64,000 bases of DNA from Clostridium sp. JN-1 (GTDB taxonomy: Bacteria > Bacillota > Clostridia > Clostridiales > Clostridiaceae). Position 1 is the stretch's first letter. Each line of letters opens with the position of its first letter. Made by a program: the position numbers and the translations under genes. Under the pieces are notes generated by a model. It ran no database searches and was not told where the DNA came from. It saw only the letters and a list, made by a program, of their open reading frames with translations. Shown one piece after another: positions 1-18,643 of the stretch. The DNA is taken from positions 2,604,001 to 2,668,000 of the forward strand of contig NZ_CP033465.1 of assembly GCF_003718715.1 (NCBI RefSeq), written 5' to 3'.

Positions 1-1205
1 TCAGGAAATTCAACTTTGTCGAATATTATAGACATATCTCTAGAACATAATGTATCCCCAGTTGTCGTAAATTGTAATTTTGAAACAGCACCTATATCTC
101 CTGCTGTAATTTCACTAGTTGGTATCTGTTGTTTTCCTTTTAAGTAATACATACTTCCTATTTTTTCATTTTTATCCTTTTGAGAATTATATACAACCGA
201 GTCTGATGTCATTTTGCCCGTCATTACCCTGAAGAGAGATAACTTACCAACGAAAGGATCTGCTATAGTTTTAAATACAAAAGCAGATAGTGGAGATTTA
301 TCATCTATCTTGACTTCTAACCTAGAATCATCCTTAGCATACCTTGCCCCTAAACTTGCTGACTTTTCGGGAGAAGGAAAACATTCAACTATATCCTCGA
401 GAAGGGTTTCAATCCCAATAATCTTTACTGCTGATCCACACATAACTGGAGCTATATCACCTTGAGCACATCCATTTATGAGTCCATTATATATTTCATC
501 ATCACTTAATTCTCCATCATTAAAATACTTGTCAAGTAATTCTTCATCTGTCTCTGCTACAGCTTCTACTATCATGTTTTTGCATTCTTCAACTTTTGAA
601 ATAAGCTCCTCAGGTATTTCAACTTCTTTCATTGATTTAGTTTTGTAATCGAAAATTCTAGCCTTACCAGATATTACATTTACTACACCTTTAAAGTTTT
701 CCTCATTTCCTATAGGATATTGTACAGGGACAACTGACATTCCAAACTTGTCATTTAATCCTTTAAATACTTTATCAAAATTAGAATTTTCTCTATCAAG
801 TTTATTTATATAAAATGCTCGTGGAAGTTTACATTTATTTATATATTCCCATGACTTCTCAGTGCCTACTTGTATTCCTGATACGCCTGACGTAACGATT
901 ACAGCTACATCTACAGCCTTAAGTCCTTCATAAACTTCTCCAATAAAATCAAAATACCCTGGCATATCAACTAAATTAATTTTTACACTATTCCATTCAC
1001 AAGGTATTATGGATGTATTTATAGAAATTGTTCTCTTTTTTTCTTCTGCATCATAATCACTAATAGTATTGCCATCTTCAACTCTACCAAATCTATCTGT
1101 ACCTTTTGTGTAATAAAGTATTGATTCTGTTAAAGTAGTTTTTCCTGAACCACTATGACCTATTATACCTATATTTCTTAGATTTTTAGTTGCATAATTT
1201 TTCAT
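1..1205 (-). CDS. EF-G-like translation GTPase (5' part, cut by window edge)
   Basis: The first 401 residues are visible on the minus strand and the gene runs off the left end. A GTPase domain is clear: G1 GHSGSGKT at residues 16-23, G3 DMPGYFDF at 80-87 and G4 NKLD at 134-137. Domain II follows. The G1 and G3 motifs differ from canonical EF-G (GHVDAGKTT, DTPGHVDF), so this looks like the divergent EF-G-like paralogue common in clostridia rather than the main fusA. Its cellular role is not established from sequence. The ATG at 1205 has GGAGGA about 8 bases upstream. It could also be annotated simply as fusA; the missing C-terminus would help decide. Confidence 0.85.
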   Translation of the reverse strand, partial: MKNYATKNLRNIGIIGHSGSGKTTLTESILYYTKGTDRFGRVEDGNTISDYDAEEKKRTISINTSIIPCEWNSVKINLVDMPGYFDFIGEVYEGLKAVDVAVIVTSGVSGIQVGTEKSWEYINKCKLPRAFYINKLDRENSNFDKVFKGLNDKFGMSVVPVQYPIGNEENFKGVVNVISGKARIFDYKTKSMKEVEIPEELISKVEECKNMIVEAVAETDEELLDKYFNDGELSDDEIYNGLINGCAQGDIAPVMCGSAVKIIGIETLLEDIVECFPSPEKSASLGARYAKDDSRLEVKIDDKSPLSAFVFKTIADPFVGKLSLFRVMTGKMTSDSVVYNSQKDKNEKIGSMYYLKGKQQIPTSEITAGDIGAVSKLQFTTTGDTLCSRDMSIIFDKVEFP

Positions 1206-1532
1206 AAGTAATTCCTCCTCTCACTTTCACTTAAATATATAATTCTACTTCAACTTTAAAAATCCTCTTAAGTTAATTAAATTTTCTAAATACTTTAATT
1301 AGGGTAATATTTACATAAATAGAGAACAGAAAACATAAAAACAGATGACAGAGGACAATTGACAGAGTTGGAATTTGTTATTTAGTTAAGAACTATTACT
1401 TCTTAACTCAACGATAAATTTTGCTTTATATATTAGATTATATTGATTAAACCGTAAAAATAAAAGCTATAAAATTAAGTACTCTTTCTTAATTCTACAG
1501 CTACATATATCAACTTTTACAAAAAATAAAAA
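1206..1532. other. Intergenic region between EF-G-like gene and rRNA operon 1
   Basis: No gene is seen. Around 1321-1368 there is a short degenerate stretch built from GACAGAG-like units. It resembles the inverted-repeat elements near 34.0 kb and 55.5 kb (same motif ...acaattgacaragr...). A weak hairpin near 1473-1500 lies downstream of the rRNA operon on the minus strand but lacks a clean T-run, so I do not call it a terminator. Confidence 0.4.
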
Positions 1533-1607
1533 TGGCTCCGCGAAAAGGATTCGAACCTTCAACCCTTCGGTTAACAGCCGAATGCTCCACCGTTGAGCTA
1601 TCGCGGA
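1533..1607 (-). tRNA. tRNA-Asn (GTT)
   Basis: A 75-nt cloverleaf with encoded CCA. The acceptor stem TCCGCGA pairs with TCGCGGA and the anticodon is GTT. It sits directly downstream of the 5S gene and is probably co-transcribed as the last gene of rRNA operon 1. A second copy at 9750-9824 differs at one T-loop base. Confidence 0.95.
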
Positions 1608-1621
1608 ACAATATGTTTTAC

Positions 1622-1738
1622 ACCTGGCAGCGACCTACTCTCCCGCAGGGTCTCCCCTGAAGTACCATCGGCACTGTAAAGCTTAACCTACCTGTTCGGT
1701 ATGGGAAGGAGTGTTACCTTTACGTCATAACCACCAGA
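1622..1738 (-). rRNA. rrf: 5S ribosomal RNA, rRNA operon 1
   Basis: This has the typical 5S sequence (sense start TCTGGTGGTTATGACG) and the usual position between 23S and tRNA-Asn. It differs at about 3 bases from the copy at 9839-9956 and at about 11 bases from the orphan copy at 7254-7371. Confidence 0.93.
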
Positions 1739-1978
1739 TCTATTTAAAAATTGCTATAAGCTTCACAATACTGCTTCAAAATTCTCCTTGCGGTGCTCAT
1801 TTACATTATAGTAAACTCCGCTCCTCACTCAAATTTTTCATTGTCTTGCTCGCTTCTATCAATTTTTATTGCTAATTGATACATATTGCATATTGTGTAT
1901 ATCATTTTTATTGAGAAATTGTTCTCTCAAAATTGCACAGTTAAGTTAAAAGTCAAATTAAATGATTTAAGTTAATTT

Positions 1979-4881
<2,903 letters not shown>

Positions 4882-5120
4882 GTTAAAAATTGCTATAAGC
4901 AATTTTTATTTCATTAATAATAAGTTATACACTATTATTAATGTTTGTTTGTTAGTTGATATATTATTACACCAACTATAACTATAAGAATCTTTTAATT
5001 CTACAAAGTACGATTAATTATATTAATCTTCATTCAGTATAAATATTCTTTTTAGAATAAATATACATGAATATGCTTTACTTTTAACTTATTTTCTCTG
5101 TGCAATTTTCAAAGAACAAA

Positions 5121-5197
<77 letters not shown>

Positions 5198-5279
5198 TCA
5201 AAAAAAAATAAACATTAGTGCATCAAACAGAGTATCGACATTAAACCAGTCTTTTAAGATAGAATTAACTATCTTACGA

Positions 5280-6799
<1,520 letters not shown>

Positions 6800-6984
6800 A
6801 ATTTCTTATATATAAACTCTTTTCAGAGTTTCAAGTTCAATTTAAGCTCATTTACTTACTCTTAAGCTGTTTTCACAGCTTTCAAAAGAATTGCTGGTTT
6901 ATTATTCTCTTCTCTGTTTGATTTTCAAGGTTCACTAACATTTACAACGACTAATATGTTATCATATTGAATTTGTATTGTCAA
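6800..6984 (-). promoter_or_regulatory. rRNA operon 1 promoter and leader
   Basis: On the minus strand a -35 TTGACA (6979-6984) and -10 TAACAT (6956-6961) are separated by exactly 17 bases. The leader runs to the 16S 5' end. It contains a boxA-like TGAACCTTGAAAATC (6920-6934) and an imperfect hairpin, and it is nearly identical to the leader of operon 2. Confidence 0.8.
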
Positions 6985-7051
6985 GAAAATATTTTAAATA
7001 AAATTCAAAAATATTTTAATTACATTTTCTTTATAACAATACTACATAATA

Positions 7052-7083
7052 GAAGAAAAAATAAGAGATACTAAGTATCTCTT
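7052..7083 (-). terminator. Terminator of the 5S-tRNA-tRNA unit
   Basis: Perfect 9-bp stem (7063-7071 with 7075-7083) with a 3-base loop, followed on the minus strand by ATTTTTT. It lies just downstream of tRNA-Ala and upstream of the rRNA operon 1 promoter, so the two units are separate transcripts. Confidence 0.85.
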
Positions 7084-7090
7084 GCTTTTT

Positions 7091-7166
7091 TGGTGGAGAT
7101 AAAGAGACTCGAACTCTTGACCCTCTGCGTGCAAGGCAGATGCTCTCCCAACTGAGCTATACCCCC
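7091..7166 (-). tRNA. tRNA-Ala (TGC)
   Basis: A 76-nt cloverleaf with anticodon TGC and encoded CCA. The acceptor stem GGGGGTA/TATCTCC contains two G-U pairs. It is the last gene of the three-gene unit that starts with the orphan 5S. Confidence 0.94.
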
Positions 7167-7170
7167 ATAA

Positions 7171-7247
7171 TGGTGGACCTTCAGGGACTCGAACCCCGGA
7201 CCAACCGGTTATGAGCCGGTTGCTCTAACCAACTGAGCTAAAGATCC
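7171..7247 (-). tRNA. tRNA with CAT anticodon (Ile2 or elongator Met)
   Basis: A 77-nt cloverleaf with acceptor GGATCTT/AAGGTCC, anticodon loop CTCATAA and encoded CCA. It is not the initiator type. The acceptor and anticodon stem resemble the Bacillus-type tRNA-Ile2, whose C34 is converted to lysidine by TilS, as I remember it, rather than elongator Met. Sequence alone leaves the identity open, and automatic annotation would probably call it Met. Confidence 0.9.
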
Positions 7248-7253
7248 ATTAAA

Positions 7254-7371
7254 ACCTGGCAACAACTTACTCTCCCACAGAGTCTCCTCTGCAGTACCAT
7301 CAGCACTATAAAGCTTAACCTACCTGTTCGGCATGGGAAGGAGTGTTACCTTTACGTAATAACCACCAGAT
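7254..7371 (-). rRNA. rrf: Orphan, divergent 5S rRNA
   Basis: A complete 5S without a neighbouring 23S, with the same length as the operon copies and about 11 substitutions. One helix changes from CAGGG/CCCTG to CAGAG/CTCTG, a compensatory pair, and the next T/C mismatch becomes a G-U pair. It heads a transcript with the CAT tRNA and tRNA-Ala, driven by a consensus promoter at 7421-7449. This pattern argues against a pseudogene. Confidence 0.85.
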
Positions 7372-7420
7372 ATATTTACCTTATCAACAGTAATTAAATT
7401 ACTACTGATTACATTTAAAA

Positions 7421-7449
7421 ATTATACTAGACTTATATTATTTTGTCAA
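7421..7449 (-). promoter_or_regulatory. Consensus sigma-A promoter of the 5S-tRNA-tRNA unit
   Basis: On the minus strand a perfect -35 TTGACA (7444-7449) and a perfect -10 TATAAT (7421-7426) are separated by 17 bases, about 50 bases upstream of the orphan 5S. Confidence 0.85.
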
Positions 7450-7522
7450 TAGACCTTTTATTAATTTTTAGACATAATTTAGTGTAATTATTGCATGACT
7501 TGCTAACTTTATTTTAAGCTTA

Positions 7523-8662
7523 TTAAAAATTCATCAACCTCATTATATTTTCAATAGTTTTTTCTACATTGCTTTGTCCATTTTTTAATGCATTATCTAA
7601 AGTTGTAACACCTCTGACTATGCTAAAAATTGAATCTATGCCCTTTTCATAAAGTATATCTATGTCATCTCCAACACTTCCAGCTACTGCTATAACATGT
7701 TTCCCATACTTTTTTGCTAACCTTGCAACTCCAACTGGAGTTTTTCCATATTGCGTCTGAAAGTCTATGCTGCCTTCACCTGTGAAAACTATATCGGCAT
7801 CTTTTAATTTTTCCTCCAGTTTAGAATATTTAATAACTATGTCTGCTCCATTTTCAAGCTTTCCATTTAAAAATGCAATAAGAGCTGTTCCCAACCCTCC
7901 GGCAGCTCCAGCACCTGGTACATTCATGACATCTATTTTAAATTGCTCTTTGATTACATTTGCATAATGTCTTAAATTATTATCTAAAATAGCTATCATT
8001 TTAGGAGCGGCACCCTTTTGTGGTCCGAAAACATTAGATGCTCCATCTTTCCCACAAAGTGGATTTGTTACATCACAAGCTACTTCTACATTTAGATCTT
8101 TTAAACGAGGGTTAAGATTAGTTAAATCAATTTTGTATAATTTGTTTAATTCACCTCCGCCAAAGCCAATTTCATTTCCATGTTCATCTAAAAATCTTCC
8201 ACCTAAAGCTTGAATTGCACCTACTCCTCCATCATTGGTACAACTTCCTCCAATACCTATTAATAGTTTTTTTATTCCGTGATCTAAACAATTTCTTATT
8301 AATTCTCCTGTTCCATAAGTAGTAGTTATCATTGGATTCCTTTTTTCCTTTGGCAAAAGCGCTATCCCACTTGCACTTGCCATTTCTATAATTCCAGTTT
8401 GACCATCTCCTAAAATTCCATATTGTGATTCTATTTCATAACCAAGTGGACCAATTACATTTGACTTGTATACTTTACCATTCGTAGCATCTACAAGGGA
8501 CTGCATTGTTCCTTCTCCGCCATCTGCCATAGGTACATGTATACAATTAACATCTTTATTTACTTTCTTTATCCCCCTCTCCATAGCTTCACAGACTTCT
8601 TTCGCAGTCATACTTTCTTTAAAAGAATCCGGTGCTAATAAAATGTTTAAACCTTTCTTCAT
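7523..8662 (-). CDS. Glycerate kinase (GarK/GlxK family)
   Basis: This 379-residue cytosolic enzyme is predicted to phosphorylate D-glycerate to a phosphoglycerate, feeding the lower glycolytic pathway. The N-terminal LLAPDSFKESMTA, the ADGGEGT segment and the GIGGSCTNDGG segment are typical of the type-I glycerate kinase family, and the length is normal. I chose the ATG at 8662 because GGGGGG lies 8 bases upstream; an upstream TTG at 8677 would place this site inside the gene. It is divergent from the transaldolase gene at 8976, and a long palindrome lies between them. The pair sits between two rRNA operons. Confidence 0.9.
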   Translation of the reverse strand: MKKGLNILLAPDSFKESMTAKEVCEAMERGIKKVNKDVNCIHVPMADGGEGTMQSLVDATNGKVYKSNVIGPLGYEIESQYGILGDGQTGIIEMASASGIALLPKEKRNPMITTTYGTGELIRNCLDHGIKKLLIGIGGSCTNDGGVGAIQALGGRFLDEHGNEIGFGGGELNKLYKIDLTNLNPRLKDLNVEVACDVTNPLCGKDGASNVFGPQKGAAPKMIAILDNNLRHYANVIKEQFKIDVMNVPGAGAAGGLGTALIAFLNGKLENGADIVIKYSKLEEKLKDADIVFTGEGSIDFQTQYGKTPVGVARLAKKYGKHVIAVAGSVGDDIDILYEKGIDSIFSIVRGVTTLDNALKNGQSNVEKTIENIMRLMNF

Positions 8663-8975
8663 GTTTAATCCCCCCAACTTACAATATATTTAGAACTTCC
8701 AATCTGCCAGCTTAAATTTATACCTCTATAAAAAAATAACTCTGTTTTCTTAGTATTATACTACTTTATATATCAAATGCTGTAATTTGTAGTATAAAAA
8801 TATTGCAATGCAAATTTAAAAGATATTAGAAGAGAAACTACAAAATAGTGATTTAAAATAAATTTCAACTGTAATATAAGGGTTAAATTACAGTTGAAAT
8901 TTACTTACGATATTTGATAATTTAGTTATAGATGCTTATCTCAAACAAAATATAAAACATCAGGGGGGAATTTAT
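8663..8975. promoter_or_regulatory. Divergent intergenic region with 16-bp palindrome
   Basis: The region between the divergent glycerate kinase and transaldolase genes contains a perfect 16-bp inverted repeat (8860-8875 and 8887-8902) with an 11-base spacer. There is no T-run on the plus strand after the second arm. It could be an operator for both genes or an RNA hairpin. No other gene is visible here. Confidence 0.5.
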
Positions 8976-9623
8976 ATGAAACTATTTATAGATACAGCAA
9001 ATGTAGATGAAATAAGAGAAATTAATGATATGGGGGTTATTTGTGGAGTTACTACAAATCCTTCACTAATAGCAAAGGAAGGAAAAGATTTCAATGAAGT
9101 AATAAAAGAAATCACTTCTATTGTAGATGGACCTATAAGCGGCGAAGTAATTGCACTTGATGCAGATGGAATGATAAAAGAGGGTAGAGAAATTGCAAAA
9201 ATTCATAAAAACATGGTTGTAAAAATACCAATGACTGAAGAGGGTCTGAAGGCTGTAAATGTTTTATCAAAAGAAGGAATAAAGACAAATGTAACACTTA
9301 TTTTTTCAGCTGGTCAAGCATTATTAGCAGCTAGATCAGGTGCTTCTTACGTTAGTCCGTTTCTTGGAAGAGTTGATGATATATCTGATAACTCCATAGA
9401 ATTACTATCTTCCATATGTAAAATATTTAGAATTCATAACATAAAAACACAGATAATAGCAGCAAGTATAAGAAATCCTATGCATGTTGTAAATGCCGCA
9501 GCTTGTGGTGCACATATTGCCACTGTACCTTATAAAATTATAAAACAATTAATCAAACATCCTTTAACTGATCAGGGAATAGAAAAGTTTATGAAAGACT
9601 GGAAAGAAGCTTTTGACAAATAA
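8976..9623 (+). CDS. fsa: Fructose-6-phosphate aldolase / transaldolase-like protein
   Basis: This 215-residue protein belongs to the short transaldolase (FSA/TalC) subfamily. It is predicted to be a cytosolic Schiff-base aldolase acting on sugar phosphates. The Schiff-base lysine lies in VVKIPMT (K83), and the N-terminal FIDTAN and TTNPSLIAK segments are family hallmarks. The ATG follows GGGGGGAA by about 6 bases. It stands alone with a strong terminator at 9660-9690. Whether it acts as a true transaldolase or as an F6P aldolase cannot be read from sequence. Confidence 0.92.
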   Translation: MKLFIDTANVDEIREINDMGVICGVTTNPSLIAKEGKDFNEVIKEITSIVDGPISGEVIALDADGMIKEGREIAKIHKNMVVKIPMTEEGLKAVNVLSKEGIKTNVTLIFSAGQALLAARSGASYVSPFLGRVDDISDNSIELLSSICKIFRIHNIKTQIIAASIRNPMHVVNAAACGAHIATVPYKIIKQLIKHPLTDQGIEKFMKDWKEAFDK

Positions 9624-9656
9624 ATGTCTTTTCTTAATCTATCAATTAATATGTAA

Positions 9657-9690
9657 ATAAAAAAGGCAGTCAAATAACTGCCTTTTTGTA
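9657..9690. terminator. Bidirectional terminator between fsa and rRNA operon 2
   Basis: The stem AAAAAGGCAGT/ACTGCCTTTTT with a 7-base loop has A and T tracts on both sides. It can therefore end fsa on the plus strand and the rRNA operon 2 transcript on the minus strand. Confidence 0.85.
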
Positions 9691-9749
9691 TTCAATTCAA
9701 ATATAATTAAGTAATCATCTATTGCGATATTCCTTACAAAAAATAAAAA

Positions 9750-9824
9750 TGGCTCCGCGAAAAGGATTTGAACCTTCAACCCTTCGGTTAACAGCCGAAT
9801 GCTCCACCGTTGAGCTATCGCGGA
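9750..9824 (-). tRNA. tRNA-Asn (GTT), second copy
   Basis: A 75-nt cloverleaf with anticodon GTT, identical to the copy at 1533-1607 except for one T-loop base (TTCAAAT instead of TTCGAAT). Last gene of rRNA operon 2. Confidence 0.95.
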
Positions 9825-9838
9825 ACAATATGTTTTAC

Positions 9839-9956
9839 ACCTAGCGGCGACCTACTCTCCCGCAGGGTCTCCCCTGAAGTACCATCGGCACTGTAAAGCT
9901 TAACCTACCTGTTCGGTATGGGAAGGAGTGTTACCTTTACGTCATTACCACCAGAT
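9839..9956 (-). rRNA. rrf: 5S ribosomal RNA, rRNA operon 2
   Basis: Typical 5S downstream of 23S. It differs at three bases from the operon 1 copy. Confidence 0.93.
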
Positions 9957-10196
9957 TTACTTTAAAAATTGCTATAAGCTTCACATTACTGCGTCAAAAC
10001 TCTCTCTGCGGTGCTCATTTACATTATAGTAAACTCCGCTCCTCACTCAAATTTTTCATTGTCTTGCTCGCTTCTATCAATTTTTATTGTTAATTGATAC
10101 ATATTGCATATCGTGTATATCATTTTTATTGAGAATTTGTTCTCTCAAAATTGCACAGTTAAGTTAAAAGTCAAATTAAACGATTTTAGTTAATTT

Positions 10197-14982
<4,786 letters not shown>

Positions 14983-15582
14983 AATTTCTTATATATAAAC
15001 TCTTTTCAGAGTTTCAAGTTCAATTTAAGCTCATTTACTTACTTTTAAGCTGTTTTCACAGCTTACAAAAGAATTGCTGGTTTATTATTCTCTTCTCTGT
15101 TTGATTTTCAAGGTTCATCATCGCTTCATCTAAGCGACTTCTATATACTATCATGTATATTTGAAACTGTCAAGAACTTTTTTTAACTTTTTTTAATTAT
15201 TTTAACTTTTCATTAAGTAATTAATTTTTGTATTAAAAGTTCTTTTCTTGATTACCGCTTATTCACTCAAGCGACATGTGTTATTCTATCACCTTTCACT
15301 ATCATATAAGTTACTCAGTCCTATTATTATTCAAAATTATATATATTATTCTCTATTTTTCTCTTTATTTATAACTTTTTTATATGTGGACACTCCATGT
15401 TAAGTTTACGATGTTTTTAGCCTAATTATTAAAGCTAATTCATGAGTAAATCATATTTTATCACATTAATTTATATAATTAGAATGTATTTATATGAATT
15501 ACTCACAAATTAACTTTAAACAATAAAATATATTAGGTCGCTAAATAACTAATATTACAATTCTTTTATTCAACAATAATAA
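14983..15582 (-). promoter_or_regulatory. rRNA operon 2 leader, promoter and upstream region
   Basis: On the minus strand a -35 TTGACA (15168-15173) and -10 TAGTAT (15145-15150) are 17 bases apart, and A/T-tracts upstream could act as an UP element. The leader matches operon 1 up to a few bases before the promoter. From about 15180 to 15580 the sequence is AT-rich and I see no gene. Confidence 0.75.
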
Positions 15583-16962
15583 TTATTCTAAATTATTTAC
15601 TATTTCCTTGAATCTATTTCCCCTAGCTTCAAAATTAGGAAACATATCAAAACTTGCACAAGCTGGTGATAATGTAATTATATCTCCCTGCTTAGAATTT
15701 TCCTTTGCTTTCATAATTGCATCTTCAAAACTATCAGCTATTATAATTGGCAATTCGATTTTCCTATCTTCTATAACTTTATCAAAGCTTAATTTTATCT
15801 TGTCTTTAGTATTACCTACTAAAATTAAAGTCTTAATGTACTTATATCCTTCTTGTGCCAAAGGTTCAAACGGTATGTTTTTATCGTAACCTCCTGCAAT
15901 TAAGATAACTGGCTTTTCAAAAGCCTTTAACCCAGCTAATGTTCTAGTAGGACTTGAGGCTATTGAATCATTATAGTATTTTACTCCATTTAGTTCTCTT
16001 ACAAATTCACATCTATGTTCTACTCCTGTAAATGAAGAAGCTACTTTCTTCATAGTACTAATATCAACATCTTCAGATACAGCACAAAAAGCTGCCAATA
16101 AGTTTTCGACATTGTGCATACCTTTTAGCTTAATGTCTCCTAATTTACATACTTCATTATTATTTATATACAACTTATCATTTTGAAAATAAGCACCATC
16201 ATCAATTTTTTGCTTTATACTAAATTGCATCAACCTTCCATTTGCTTCACAAGTCATAGAATCAGTTAATTCATTATCTTTATTCAAAATAAGCAAATCA
16301 TCTTTTCCTTGATACTTGAATATATTTTTCTTAGCATTTATATATTCATCCATATCTTTGTGTATGTCTAAATGATTAGGACTTAAATTTGTTATTATAG
16401 AAATTTCAGGTGATACATTCATTGTCATAAGTTGAAAACTGGATAACTCTAATACTACTTTATCGTCCTTATTTATTTCTTCTATTTTACTAAATAGAGG
16501 TGTACCTATATTTCCTCCTACCCATGTTTTATATCCCTGTTCTTTTAAGATGTTATATATCAAAGTAGTAGTAGTAGTTTTACCATCACTACCTGTTACT
16601 CCATATATTTTAGCTGGACAATACTTTATAAATTCCTCCATTTCAGAAGTTATATATGCCCCTGCTTTCTTAGCTTCTTGAAGTTCTGGCATATCTATTC
16701 TCATAGAAGGAGTTTTAAATATCACTTCAAAATTCTTTAAGTTTTCCATATATCCAGTGCCCAAAACTAACTTAACACCTTTTTTACTAAGCTGGTCTGC
16801 AGTTTTTCCCAACTGTTCTTCATTCTTTTTATCGAACGCACTGACATCTGCACCTAGATTTAATAATAAATCTATCAAGGGTTTATTGCTAATTCCTATA
16901 CCAACTACAGCTGTTTTCTTTCCTCTTATAAATTTTTTAAAATCTATAAAGCTACTTTTCAT
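15583..16962 (-). CDS. murD: UDP-N-acetylmuramoylalanine-D-glutamate ligase
   Basis: This 459-residue Mur ligase adds D-glutamate to UDP-MurNAc-L-Ala in the cytosolic stage of peptidoglycan synthesis, using ATP. The order is an N-terminal UDP-binding domain, a central ATPase domain with P-loop [12 protein letters not shown] near residues 121-132, and a C-terminal domain ([11 protein letters not shown], then [10 protein letters not shown]). Length fits the family. The ATG has GGAGGG about 9 bases upstream. The gene lies outside any visible mur/fts cluster and stands alone, divergent from pncC. Confidence 0.93.
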   Translation of the reverse strand: MKSSFIDFKKFIRGKKTAVVGIGISNKPLIDLLLNLGADVSAFDKKNEEQLGKTADQLSKKGVKLVLGTGYMENLKNFEVIFKTPSMRIDMPELQEAKKAGAYITSEMEEFIKYCPAKIYGVTGSDGKTTTTTLIYNILKEQGYKTWVGGNIGTPLFSKIEEINKDDKVVLELSSFQLMTMNVSPEISIITNLSPNHLDIHKDMDEYINAKKNIFKYQGKDDLLILNKDNELTDSMTCEANGRLMQFSIKQKIDDGAYFQNDKLYINNNEVCKLGDIKLKGMHNVENLLAAFCAVSEDVDISTMKKVASSFTGVEHRCEFVRELNGVKYYNDSIASSPTRTLAGLKAFEKPVILIAGGYDKNIPFEPLAQEGYKYIKTLILVGNTKDKIKLSFDKVIEDRKIELPIIIADSFEDAIMKAKENSKQGDIITLSPACASFDMFPNFEARGNRFKEIVNNLE

Positions 16963-17124
16963 AATCTAAGCCCTCCAAGACATAAATATTAGTAAAATTA
17001 CTATTTTAATTATACCACTTTGCATAAATATTTAAATTCAACATTTTATTAAATGATATAGTAAAAATTTAGCCAAATTAATGGTATTATGATGTTAATA
17101 CAATTTTGAAAAGGAGCATCTAAA

Positions 17125-17649
17125 ATGAGTAATGAAAATGTATCTTACTTTGGACCAGAAAGTGAAGATGAAACCAGTATTGAAGCAGTAATTGGAAACT
17201 TACTTATGAAAAAAAAGCTGACTTTAGCCACTGCTGAATCATGTACAGGCGGACTTATAGCAGCTAAACTTGTAAACTATCCAGGAATTTCATCAGTTTT
17301 TATGGAAGGTGCTGTAACCTACAGCAATGAAGCTAAAATGAGACGATTAGGTGTAAAACCTGAAACTTTAAATAGATTTGGTGCAGTTAGCAAAGAAACT
17401 GCTTACGAAATGGCAGAAGGCATTTCCAAAACTTCTGGTACAAATATAGGATTATCAACCACTGGTATTGCCGGACCTGGAGGCGGAACTCCTGAAAAAC
17501 CTGTAGGTTTAGTTTATGTTGGTCTTTGTATAAATGATAAAGTTCAAGTAAAAAGGCTTCAATATTCAGGGACCAGAGATATGGTAAGAAAAGAAACTAC
17601 AATGTACGCACTCGACTTCTTAAGAAAAGAACTGCTCAAACTTAAGTAG
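17125..17649 (+). CDS. pncC: Nicotinamide-nucleotide amidase (CinA C-terminal domain protein)
   Basis: This 174-residue stand-alone CinA C-domain protein is predicted to deamidate NMN to nicotinate mononucleotide in pyridine nucleotide recycling. The family motif TAESCTGG is at residues 36-43 and STTGIAGPGGGTPEKPVG follows. It has about 20 extra N-terminal residues rich in Glu and Ser compared with the minimal domain. The ATG follows AAGGAG by 8 bases. The N-terminal molybdopterin-binding-like domain of full CinA is absent, so a competence role is unlikely. Confidence 0.88.
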   Translation: MSNENVSYFGPESEDETSIEAVIGNLLMKKKLTLATAESCTGGLIAAKLVNYPGISSVFMEGAVTYSNEAKMRRLGVKPETLNRFGAVSKETAYEMAEGISKTSGTNIGLSTTGIAGPGGGTPEKPVGLVYVGLCINDKVQVKRLQYSGTRDMVRKETTMYALDFLRKELLKLK

Positions 17650-17700
17650 CCTTTTGCAATTTGCTTAAGCTGCATTGTGGCAAAATAAATGTTCTAAGGA

Positions 17701-17732
17701 AGCTTAGTGTTGGTAGCACTAAGCTTTTCTTA
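17701..17732 (+). terminator. Terminator of pncC
   Basis: Perfect 9-bp stem AGCTTAGTG/CACTAAGCT with a 7-base loop, followed by TTTCTTACTT. Confidence 0.75.
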
Positions 17733-17803
17733 CTTATATTATATCAAATTACTAATTTATAATACTCAATCTGAAATTGTAATTTATATATTTATTGTAG
17801 TGG

Positions 17804-18583
17804 CTATAATTCTCGTGCATAAGAAATGCCCTTTTTAATTGCTTCTGCTAATCCCTTTGGATTTTCCCAAGCCATAGAATGTCCTGCCGATTTTACAATT
17901 TCAATGTTTATCATTCGTCTTTCCAGCTCAATTTTATCATTATCTTGTAAAGATTTTTCACCAAAAATGAATGTCTTTTTACATTGCAATGAATATAATA
18001 TTTCACGCCATGATGGCTCTGCACCAGCAACTGCTGATTTTGAAATTCTACTAATTGCTGTAGAAGAACAAACTGATAATGTAGATGCCCACATAGAATT
18101 TACACTAGAATTTTCATTGACAACTTCATCAAATATTCCATTTACAAAATCTTCTTCTTGATAATTCCCAAATTCGTAACTTGATGAGCCTTTACTGCTT
18201 TTATCTAAATTAGCTTCACTAAGAATAATTGTTTCAATATTATCTCTGCATTTATCTGCAAGTTCAAGTGCAATAGGGCCTCCTAAACTATGTGCAAAAA
18301 TAATAAACTTATCAAGTTTTAGATCTTGTACAAAATTATATAAATAGTTTGCATGTTCTTTTATCGTATATAAATAATCATCTGGTTTATCACTAAATCC
18401 ACTACCAAGCAAGTCTATTAATATTCGTCTGTGATTTATTAAATCAGTTTGTGCTGCAACTTCAGGATAATCAAATGACCCAGAACATCCTAAGCCATGA
18501 ATAAATAGTATTGGCGTATCTTTACCTGGTAAATCATGATACCTCATTTTATTATTTTCATTATCAACTATGTATTCCTTCAT
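17804..18583 (-). CDS. Alpha/beta hydrolase
   Basis: This 259-residue cytosolic hydrolase has no signal peptide. The oxyanion segment LFIHGLGCSG is near residue 27, the nucleophile elbow AHSLGG has Ser99, and the C-terminal SAGHSMAWENP supplies the likely catalytic His. The acid is not assigned. The substrate cannot be inferred. The ATG has TGGAGGT about 6 bases upstream. The next gene on the same strand, an isochorismatase-like hydrolase, starts 60 bases upstream, so the two may form an operon. Confidence 0.8.
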   Translation of the reverse strand: MKEYIVDNENNKMRYHDLPGKDTPILFIHGLGCSGSFDYPEVAAQTDLINHRRILIDLLGSGFSDKPDDYLYTIKEHANYLYNFVQDLKLDKFIIFAHSLGGPIALELADKCRDNIETIILSEANLDKSSKGSSSYEFGNYQEEDFVNGIFDEVVNENSSVNSMWASTLSVCSSTAISRISKSAVAGAEPSWREILYSLQCKKTFIFGEKSLQDNDKIELERRMINIEIVKSAGHSMAWENPKGLAEAIKKGISYAREL

Positions 18584-18643
18584 ACAAAACCTCCATAATT
18601 AAACATAAATTTTTTTATCTTTTTCTAAATAATTGGAATTTAG

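Noticed and set aside
7254-7371. Orphan 5S as a pseudogene
   Set aside because: Compensatory base changes, full length and a consensus promoter argue for function.
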